NCBI GenBank assembly: GCA_016207265.1
Contig: JACQPZ010000041.1
Coordinates: 1-7,148 of the forward strand
Length of the DNA stretch: 7,148 nucleotides
Direction: 5' to 3'
Origin: Candidatus Latescibacterota bacterium
GTDB lineage: Bacteria > Eisenbacteria > RBG-16-71-46 > SZUA-252
The translations under genes and the position numbers were made by a program. Of the stretch, positions 1-4,587 are shown one piece after another. Every line of letters begins with the position of its first letter. The stretch's first letter is position 1. The notes below the pieces were generated by a model. That model was not told where the DNA came from. It did no database searches and worked only from the letters and a program-made list of their open reading frames with translations.

Positions 1-23
1 CAAGATGGGACCGGTCGTCCCAT
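1..23 (-). CDS. Possible start of CoA-transferase beta subunit (partial)
   Basis: An ATG at 23-21 on the minus strand lies one base beyond the TGA stop of the alpha-subunit gene and reads MGRPVPS before the window ends. Alpha and beta subunits of glutaconate-type CoA-transferases are usually encoded side by side in this order, and the beta subunit carries the catalytic glutamate. The identification therefore rests on position alone. Only seven residues are visible, and there is no clear Shine-Dalgarno sequence, so the true start may lie outside the window. Confidence 0.27.
5..23. repeat. Perfect 7-bp inverted repeat at the alpha/beta junction
   Basis: ATGGGAC (5-11) and GTCCCAT (17-23) are exact reverse complements separated by a 5-base loop. 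On the minus-strand transcript the right arm contains the presumed beta-subunit ATG, so a hairpin would hide that start codon. This could couple translation of the two subunits, but it could also be coincidence in GC-rich DNA. Confidence 0.35.
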
Positions 24-24
24 G

Positions 25-1026
25 TCAATAGCCATAGTCCACCGGCTCCGGGTAGCGATGCTCGACCGGGATCAGCGCCGCGACGCGCTCGTTCCCGAGC
101 CGGGCCACGTACCCCTGCAGGTCGCCGACGCCATCCACCCACTCCTCGCGCCAGCGGGCGAATCCATCCTCGGTCTTCGTCACGCGGTGATACTCCGCAT
201 ACGCCTCATGATCGCGGCGATAGTAGCCCTGGACCGGGGATGGATGCGCCCCCCAGCGAGCCTCGCACACCGCCGTGACGACGATCCCCGGGATCACGAC
301 TCGGTTCGGATCGCGGCGCGTCTGATCGGGCGTGACGATCTCTTCCGCGGTCACGATCACCGTTCGTGCCGCACGGACGGCGTCGACCGTGATCCCGATA
401 CTGCCCCACATGATTCCGTTCCCGTGCGTGTCCGCACGCTGGACGTGCACGATCGCCACGTCGGGATGCAGGGGCCGGATCGCGAGTAACGGCCCGCCCC
501 CGAGCGGATCCGAGATCGGCGCGAGGTAGGGGTTCCGTCCCACGATGTCCGAGCCGAGCGCGGACCGCGTTGGCAGAAACGGCGCGCCGATCGCGGCCGC
601 ATGGAGCGCCTGCGCGAGCGTGAAGTTCGAGAACTCCACGACCTCGATCGCGCGCGGGACGTTCCGCTCAACCGCCCGGCGGTAGGCGTACGCGGAGCCC
701 ATCATCACGTTCCCCACCCAGGCCGCCATGACGCGCCGCACCAGCCCCGACCCGATGAGCTGATCGAACGCGATGTCCGAGACGGGTCCGATCAACGTGA
801 GGTCGCCGATCCTCTGGCGCGCGATCTCATGGGCCGCGGCGAACGGGATCATCTGCTCGAGGCAGGTTCCGAGGGCGATGGACGCACCGCTGGAAACATG
901 GCGCCGAATCGCCTCGCGCAGGGGAAGCACCTTGTCCCGGGCGGGATGATGCGACAGCGCCTCCGGCCGCTCGGGCGTGGCGCACGGAGCGAGGTCGTCC
1001 ATGCGGATGATTGGTTCCTTTGCCAT
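25..1026 (-). CDS. CoA-transferase subunit A (glutaconate CoA-transferase alpha-like)
   Basis: This is the alpha subunit of a family I CoA-transferase, a cytoplasmic enzyme that moves CoA between a carboxylic acid and an acyl-CoA. The protein has 333 residues, close to the roughly 320 usual for GctA. The core begins near residue 31 (DKVLPLREAIRRHVSSGASIAL), with the glycine-containing SGASIALG segment near residues 46-53. It continues through IPFAAAHEIAR, the GAPFLPTRSALGSDI block and the HPDVAIVHVQRADTHGNG block, all typical of the GctA/IpdA side of the family. The alpha subunit lacks the catalytic glutamate, which belongs to the beta subunit. About 30 residues precede the core. A second in-frame ATG at 1002 (residue 9) is possible, and neither start has a strong ribosome binding site. 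The substrate (glutaconate, a 3-oxoacid or a steroid ring fragment) cannot be told from sequence alone. Confidence 0.88.
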   Translation of the reverse strand: MAKEPIIRMDDLAPCATPERPEALSHHPARDKVLPLREAIRRHVSSGASIALGTCLEQMIPFAAAHEIARQRIGDLTLIGPVSDIAFDQLIGSGLVRRVMAAWVGNVMMGSAYAYRRAVERNVPRAIEVVEFSNFTLAQALHAAAIGAPFLPTRSALGSDIVGRNPYLAPISDPLGGGPLLAIRPLHPDVAIVHVQRADTHGNGIMWGSIGITVDAVRAARTVIVTAEEIVTPDQTRRDPNRVVIPGIVVTAVCEARWGAHPSPVQGYYRRDHEAYAEYHRVTKTEDGFARWREEWVDGVGDLQGYVARLGNERVAALIPVEHRYPEPVDYGY

Positions 1027-1194
1027 GCCGTGCCTGCGGAGCCGTTACGCGGTGCTCAAGCCTTCGCCTTGGGCTCCTTCACGAAGTTCTGGCGCATCCC
1101 TCCGGTGTGGCGTTTCCATGCCCGAAGCGCGTATTCTGCGGTGCGCTTCGCGCGATCGCGTGAATCCGGCGCCGGAGCGAAAAATCTAACACAC
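1027..1194. promoter_or_regulatory. Divergent intergenic control region
   Basis: These 168 bases separate the divergently transcribed CoA-transferase and MFS genes, so promoters for both should lie here. I could not find a convincing -35/-10 pair in either direction. TATTCT at 1132-1137 resembles a plus-strand -10 box but has no matching -35. The notable content is the overlapping inverted repeats at 1123-1164. Confidence 0.5.
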
Positions 1195-1196
1195 AT
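1056..1196 (-). CDS. Doubtful small ORF upstream of the CoA-transferase
   Basis: A 46-codon minus-strand reading frame starts at ATG 1196-1194, which overlaps the MFS start codon on the opposite strand, and ends at 1056. That end is 29 bases before the CoA-transferase start. The predicted peptide is basic (KRTAEYALRAWKRHTGGMRQ in the middle, ending VKEPKAKA). Its second half uses mostly G or C at third positions, like the real genes here. GGAG lies almost on top of the ATG, which is poor spacing. No family is recognised. It could be a small leader protein, the remains of a longer gene, or chance. It also overlaps the palindromes, and both readings are unlikely to be true at once. Confidence 0.2.
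   Translation of the reverse strand: MCVRFFAPAPDSRDRAKRTAEYALRAWKRHTGGMRQNFVKEPKAKA
1123..1164. repeat. Two overlapping inverted repeats, candidate operator
   Basis: CGAAGCGC (1123-1130) and GCGCTTCG (1143-1150) are perfect 8-base complements around a 12-base loop. Overlapping the right arm, 1147-1164 reads TTCGCGCGATCGCGTGAA, an 18-base palindrome with one mismatched pair (1150/1161). It is centred between 1155 and 1156, about 40 bases before the MFS start. Palindromes of this size between divergent genes are typical binding sites for dimeric repressors such as TetR or MarR. No regulator gene is present in the window, and GC-rich genomes produce CG-rich palindromes by chance. Confidence 0.4.
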
Positions 1197-2523
1197 GCTC
1201 CGCTGGCTCGACACCGTCTTTCCCCGCAGAGCCCTCGTGCAGAGGGACCGCCGGCTCCTGCATTTGTTCCTCGGCCGCGTCCTCGCTTCCACGGGCTTTT
1301 CGATCGTGATCCCCTTCTTGAGCCTCTACCTCCACGGCGAGCGCGGCGTGTCGATGAGTCTGGTCGGGAGCATCTTTTTCTTCGCGGCGCTCACCGGGGC
1401 GCTGGGACAGGTCGTGGGAGGCGAGCTGACGGATCGGATCGGGCGGAAGTCCGTCCTCGTCGGGACCCAGCTCATGCGAGCCGCGCTCTTCGTCGGGCTG
1501 GGGGCCGCCGTGCTCCTCCACGCTCCGGTGATCTGGTTCGCAATCCTCACGGCGGGAAGCGCGTTCGCAGGCCGCGCGTTCGAGCCTCCCTCAGGCGCCA
1601 TGGTGGCCGACATCGCTCAAGGCGGCGCGCGCGCCGAGTACTACGCGATCCTCCGTATCGGCGGGAACCTCGGCTGGGCGATCGGGCCCGCGATCGGGGG
1701 CTTCCTCGCCGCCCTCTCCTATCCGACGCTCTTTCTGATTTCCGCGGGCGTGCTTCTCACGTCGGGACTATTCATGGCGCTCAAGGTCGAGGAGACGGCT
1801 CCGCACGTGCGCGCCCGGTCGCTTGAGGTGCAGAGCAGCCCGACGATCCTCCCTTCGTCCGCCGGCGCCGCGCCGCTCTCGCAGTTTCAGTTCAAGGAGC
1901 TGGGGCTTGCGCTGCGGGACGAGGTGTTCATGCGCTACTGCGTCGTCACGGTTCTCCTCTTTACCGTGATGTCGCAGCTCATCTCGACGCTGTCCGTCTA
2001 CTCGGTTCAGTGGGCGGGGATCTCCAAAGTGCAGCTCGGCGCGCTCTACTCGCTGAACGGACTCATGGTCGTCTTCCTGCAATTCCCGGTCGTGCGCATG
2101 CTCGCGCCCTTCCGGATGACGACGGCCCTCATCGCTGGAAGCATCCTCTACGCGGCCGGATATGCGATGATGGGGCTCGGAAGCGGCATGCCGCTCCTCA
2201 CGGCCGCGATGTTCGTGGTGACCATGGGGGAGATCGTCACGACGCCCGCTTCCATGAATCTCGTCGCGAATTTCTCGAGCGAGCCGCTCCGAGGGCGCTA
2301 CATGGGGGTGTACGGGCTCTTCAATTCGTTCGGATGGTCGGTCGGTCCTCTCGTCGGCGGCATCCTCTTGGATCTCGCCTCGGGAAGGCCGATGCTCCTC
2401 TGGACGCCGATCGCGTGCCTGACGTTGCTGGCCGCAGGCGGCTATCTGGATCTCCGTCGCCGCATCGACCGCGGGACGGATTCGAACATCCAAGCGCACG
2501 TGCCGGAAACGGCCAGGGCTTGA
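1195..2523 (+). CDS. MFS transporter, drug-exporter-like
   Basis: A 442-residue inner-membrane transporter of the major facilitator superfamily, the usual length for a 12-helix member. The first helix is near residues 22-46 (FLGRVLASTGFSIVIPFLSL). The signature loop between helices 2 and 3 reads GGELTDRIGRK at residues 75-85, keeping the Asp, Arg and Gly-Arg-Lys pattern of motif A. A hydrophilic segment around residues 200-240 separates the halves. The C-terminal half shows the RGRYMGVYGLFNSFGWSVGP stretch common in DHA1-type exporters. These features suggest proton-driven export of a small molecule; the substrate is unknown. The reading frame stays open far upstream (from 601), but that part is antisense to the CoA-transferase. 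The ATG at 1195 is chosen because helix 1 follows at the expected distance. The ribosome binding site is weak (GGAGCGA at 1174-1180). It is probably the first gene of a unit with the OsmC-like gene. Confidence 0.87.
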   Translation: MLRWLDTVFPRRALVQRDRRLLHLFLGRVLASTGFSIVIPFLSLYLHGERGVSMSLVGSIFFFAALTGALGQVVGGELTDRIGRKSVLVGTQLMRAALFVGLGAAVLLHAPVIWFAILTAGSAFAGRAFEPPSGAMVADIAQGGARAEYYAILRIGGNLGWAIGPAIGGFLAALSYPTLFLISAGVLLTSGLFMALKVEETAPHVRARSLEVQSSPTILPSSAGAAPLSQFQFKELGLALRDEVFMRYCVVTVLLFTVMSQLISTLSVYSVQWAGISKVQLGALYSLNGLMVVFLQFPVVRMLAPFRMTTALIAGSILYAAGYAMMGLGSGMPLLTAAMFVVTMGEIVTTPASMNLVANFSSEPLRGRYMGVYGLFNSFGWSVGPLVGGILLDLASGRPMLLWTPIACLTLLAAGGYLDLRRRIDRGTDSNIQAHVPETARA

Positions 2524-2585
2524 GGTTCACATCGTGGAGCGCCCGCCGGATGGAAGAGAATCCGGGCCGGCCTCTGCCGAATGAC

Positions 2586-2593
2586 AAGGAGGG
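2586..2593 (+). promoter_or_regulatory. Strong ribosome binding site for the OsmC-like gene
   Basis: AAGGAGGG is a near-perfect complement of the 16S rRNA 3' end, placed 4 bases before the ATG at 2598. It fixes the start of the OsmC-like protein inside a much longer open frame that begins within the MFS gene. Confidence 0.85.
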
Positions 2594-2597
2594 TGGG

Positions 2598-3086
2598 ATG
2601 AGCGCGCAGCGTCCGGATCAACACCATTTCGCGTGCAAGCTCGTGTGGACCGGGGCAACGAAGGGCGGCACGACGAGCTACGAGAGCTATTCACGCGAGT
2701 ATCGGATCGACATCGAGGGGAAGCCCTCCATCCGGGGAACGGCGGCCGCGGTGTTCCGAGGCGACCCCACGCTTCCCGATCCCGAAGATCTCCTCGTCGC
2801 CGCGCTCTCCGGCTGCCATTTCCTGAGCTACGCGGCGCTCTGCGCCCGCGGGGGAGTCAACCTGGTCTCCTATGAAGACGAGGCCAGCGGAATCATGCAG
2901 CGGGTCGAGGGCGTGGTCCGCTTCACGGAAGTCGTCCTGCGACCCAAGGTCGGCATCGCGGCGGGCTCCGATCCCGACAAGGCCCGTGCGCTCCACGAGA
3001 AGGCGCACGCGATCTGCTTCATCGCGAACTCGGTGAACTTCCCGGTGCGGAACGAGCCCACGATCGCGGTCGCGGCGCCGGTCTGA
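2598..3086 (+). CDS. OsmC/Ohr family peroxiredoxin-like protein
   Basis: A 162-residue cytoplasmic protein of the OsmC/Ohr family, thiol peroxidases that reduce organic hydroperoxides. The two diagnostic cysteines are present. Cys73 lies in the PEDLLVAALSGCHFLSYAAL helix and should be peroxidatic. Cys140 lies in AHAICFIANSVNFPV and should be resolving. Glu63 in the PEDLL segment matches the conserved glutamate of the active site. The HxICFIANSVNFPV ending matches the OsmC-like branch rather than classical Ohr, whose second motif differs. An additional Cys82 is present. Length is normal for the family. The start is set by the strong Shine-Dalgarno at 2586-2593. The gene lies 74 bases after the MFS gene on the same strand and may share its transcript. 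Confidence 0.9.
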   Translation: MSAQRPDQHHFACKLVWTGATKGGTTSYESYSREYRIDIEGKPSIRGTAAAVFRGDPTLPDPEDLLVAALSGCHFLSYAALCARGGVNLVSYEDEASGIMQRVEGVVRFTEVVLRPKVGIAAGSDPDKARALHEKAHAICFIANSVNFPVRNEPTIAVAAPV

Positions 3087-3088
3087 GG

Positions 3089-3102
3089 CTGCGCATGCGC
3101 AG
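3089..3102. repeat. 14-base perfect palindrome after the OsmC-like stop
   Basis: CTGCGCATGCGCAG is self-complementary and begins two bases after the TGA at 3084-3086. As RNA it would give a 5-bp stem with a 4-base loop and no following T tract. It may be a weak transcription pause or processing site, or a protein-binding site, between the OsmC-like and membrane-protein genes. Confidence 0.35.
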
Positions 3103-3128
3103 GCCCGAGCACGTTCCAGGTATCGAAC

Positions 3129-3665
3129 TTGGGGGGATTCGCCATAGCGCCCGGTGAGGTTCCTTCGCCACCGGCAGCTCCTTCGCCGGCGCCACCCCGC
3201 AGCGGCGGGGTGGCCCGCCCGCCCCAGATCTACGTGCTCGTCGCGATCTGGGCGGTAAAGGGCTTCGAGGAGTTGTTTCGCGGCGTGATCGGCGGAGCGT
3301 TCTACGTCGTGTCCCAGGTCGCGCAAGGGAAGCTCGGCGGATATGGCCTCCACCTCGCGGTCCAAAGCTCGCTCTTCGCCGCCGTGATGGCAGCCGGGAG
3401 CTTTTACGTGATGGTGGCGCTTTGGCTCGGGAAGGGCGCCGCGCGAGCGTGGGGCATCGCGTTCGCGCTGCTCAATGAGATCTCGGTGCTCGCGTATCTG
3501 GTCACCCGCCCCGCCGAGTTCGGGGGAGATGTCGCGCTCGTGCGGACCGTGATCATCGCGTCGATCGTGAATCTCGGGATCGTCGGCGTCCTGCTGTTTG
3601 ACGGGCGGCTCGCCCGCTTCCTGGGCCATACGCGTCTGATCGGATGGTGGGCGCCGAGGCGCTGA
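3129..3665 (+). CDS. Unrecognised four-helix membrane protein
   Basis: No family is recognised. Starting at TTG 3129, the protein has 178 residues. Residues 8-32 are rich in proline and alanine (APGEVPSPPAAPSPAPP) and are followed by four likely membrane helices near 34-61, 76-100, 105-125 and 136-157. The tail is basic and tryptophan-containing (LIGWWAPRR). There is no signal peptide, so the N-terminus is probably cytoplasmic. No ATG is available between the preceding stop (3084-3086, same frame) and the first helix. TTG has AGG 8 bases upstream at 3118-3120. The alternative, GTG 3210, would give a 151-residue protein without the proline-rich part but sits inside a hairpin stem. The gene follows the OsmC-like gene by 42 bases and probably shares its transcript. 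It ends 9 bases from the convergent fabL stop. Confidence 0.68.
   Translation: MGGFAIAPGEVPSPPAAPSPAPPRSGGVARPPQIYVLVAIWAVKGFEELFRGVIGGAFYVVSQVAQGKLGGYGLHLAVQSSLFAAVMAAGSFYVMVALWLGKGAARAWGIAFALLNEISVLAYLVTRPAEFGGDVALVRTVIIASIVNLGIVGVLLFDGRLARFLGHTRLIGWWAPRR
3191..3214 (+). repeat. Perfect 10-bp GC-rich hairpin at the membrane-protein start
   Basis: GCCACCCCGC (3191-3200) and GCGGGGTGGC (3205-3214) pair perfectly around the 4-base loop AGCG, giving a very stable stem. It lies inside the first 30 codons counted from TTG 3129 and includes the alternative GTG start at 3210. No T tract follows, so an ordinary rho-independent terminator is unlikely. It could reduce translation initiation or attenuate transcription of the membrane-protein gene. 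Confidence 0.6.
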
Positions 3666-3674
3666 CGGGCCGAG

Positions 3675-4424
3675 CTACCCCAGCGTGTATCCCCCGTCCA
3701 CGATGACCACCTGCCCCGTGACCCACGAGGCGTGGCTCGTGCAGAGGAAGGCCACGACGTTCGCGACCTCCTCGGGCGTGCCCGGGCGCCCGAACGGCGT
3801 GCGGCGGGTCGATTCGCGGATGATCTCGTCGTAGGACGGAAATATCTTCAGCGAATCGGTGTCGATAAAGCCGCCCGACACCGCATTCACGTTGATCTTC
3901 CGGGACGCCAGCTCGTACGCGAGGTAGCGCACGAGCGTCTCGATGGCGGCCTTGGAAACCCCGATCGCCGCGTAGCCGGGGATGTACCGGTGCGAGCCGA
4001 GCGACGTCAGCGCGACGATCTTCCCGCCGTTCGGCATGAGCTTCACCGCCTCCTGCGAGCAGAAGAGGAGCGCCTTCGCGTTCGTGCTCATCGCGACGTC
4101 CCACATCTTATCGTTTACGTCGAGCACGTTTCCGAAATGGCCGAGGGCGGCGTTCGAGACCAGGATGTCGAGCTTTCCGAAGTGCCCCTTGATCTCCTCG
4201 AACATCTTGGGGATCTGCTCTTCGTTGCCGACGTTCGCCCGCACCGCGACGGCGCGGACGCCCTTCTTCTGGATCTCGTCCACGGCGGCCTTCGCGGATT
4301 CGCGACTGCGGAAGAAGTTGATCGCGACGTCGGCGCCCATATCCGCGAGCGCGAGCGCGATGGCCTTCCCGATGCCGCGCGTGCCGCCGGTGACGAGCGC
4401 CGACTTCCCACTCAGGTCGTCCAT
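3675..4424 (-). CDS. fabL: FabL-like enoyl-[acyl-carrier-protein] reductase (SDR family)
   Basis: A 249-residue short-chain dehydrogenase/reductase. Residues 12-19 (TGGTRGIG) form the Rossmann dinucleotide-binding glycine motif, with Arg16 and the later NFFRSR segment suggesting NADPH. The NxAx segment is SNAA at 90-93. The catalytic tyrosine and lysine are Tyr151 and Lys158 in YAAIGVSK. The Tyr-x6-Lys spacing is the mark of enoyl-ACP reductases, unlike the Tyr-x3-Lys of ordinary SDRs. Several blocks match what I remember of Bacillus FabL: NAKALLFCSQEAVKLM, SLGSHRY and VNAVSGGFIDTDSLKIFP. FabL reduces trans-2-enoyl-ACP in the last step of each fatty acid elongation cycle and is less sensitive to triclosan than FabI. 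The start is supported by an RBS at 4429-4433 and a promoter at 4458-4486. Another SDR activity cannot be excluded, but the Y-x6-K spacing argues for enoyl reduction. Confidence 0.85.
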   Translation of the reverse strand: MDDLSGKSALVTGGTRGIGKAIALALADMGADVAINFFRSRESAKAAVDEIQKKGVRAVAVRANVGNEEQIPKMFEEIKGHFGKLDILVSNAALGHFGNVLDVNDKMWDVAMSTNAKALLFCSQEAVKLMPNGGKIVALTSLGSHRYIPGYAAIGVSKAAIETLVRYLAYELASRKINVNAVSGGFIDTDSLKIFPSYDEIIRESTRRTPFGRPGTPEEVANVVAFLCTSHASWVTGQVVIVDGGYTLG

Positions 4425-4428
4425 GGCC

Positions 4429-4433
4429 CCTCC
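4429..4433 (-). promoter_or_regulatory. Ribosome binding site of fabL
   Basis: On the minus strand GGAGG is followed by 4 bases and then the ATG at 4424-4422. The spacing is slightly short but good, and it confirms the chosen start. Confidence 0.8.
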
Positions 4434-4457
4434 GCGTAACTCATTGAACGGGCGGCA

Positions 4458-4486
4458 ATTCTCCGAAGGCGGAGGCCGATTGTCAA
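4458..4486 (-). promoter_or_regulatory. Near-consensus sigma70-type promoter of fabL
   Basis: Reading the minus strand, TTGACA (4486-4481) is an exact -35 consensus. After exactly 17 bases comes GAGAAT (4463-4458), matching four of six -10 positions. Transcription would start near 4451, leaving a leader of about 25 bases that includes the RBS. The short AT-rich stretch TTTTAT (4495-4490) just upstream of the -35 could act as an UP-like element. This is the clearest promoter in the window and implies that fabL is transcribed independently of the receptor gene. Confidence 0.7.
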
Positions 4487-4505
4487 CGGATAAAAGGACC
4501 GCTGG

Positions 4506-4530
4506 GCCGCAGCCACGCTCCGGCTGCGGC
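4506..4530 (-). terminator. Distal hairpin after the receptor gene
   Basis: GCCGCAGCC (4506-4514) and GGCTGCGGC (4522-4530) form a perfect 9-bp stem with a 7-base loop. On the minus-strand transcript the stem is followed about 10 bases later by UUUU (4495-4492). That is further than in a textbook rho-independent terminator, so termination may be partial. It sits just before the fabL promoter, as expected for insulation. Confidence 0.5.
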
Positions 4531-4547
4531 GCGCGAGGCGGGGTCCT

Positions 4548-4572
4548 CGGGGAGCGACGCCGTCGCGCCCCG
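4548..4572 (-). terminator. Proximal hairpin just after the receptor stop
   Basis: CGGGG-A-GCGAC (4548-4558) pairs with GTCGC-G-CCCCG (4562-4572). This gives a 10-bp stem with a single A/G mismatch and a 3-base loop. It begins 15 bases past the TAA at 4590-4588. No T tract follows. Together with the second hairpin it probably ends or protects the receptor transcript. Confidence 0.5.
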
Positions 4573-4587
4573 CGTCAGACGCCGTGG

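Noticed and set aside
601..1194. Upstream part of the long plus-strand open frame leading into the MFS gene
   Set aside because: It is antisense to the CoA-transferase and translates to an Arg/His/Asp-rich shadow sequence. The MFS protein proper begins at 1195, just before helix 1.
1768..2499. A 243-codon minus-strand open frame
   Set aside because: It is a shadow of the MFS gene with a charged, low-complexity translation and no recognisable motif.
2546..2565. 6-bp inverted repeat CCGGAT/ATCCGG between the MFS and OsmC-like genes
   Set aside because: The stem is short, the loop is 8 bases, and no T run follows. It is too weak to call a terminator.
2691..3629. A 312-codon minus-strand open frame
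   Set aside because: It is antisense to the OsmC-like and membrane-protein genes and is full of Arg, His, Asp and Glu, as mirror frames of GC-rich genes usually are.
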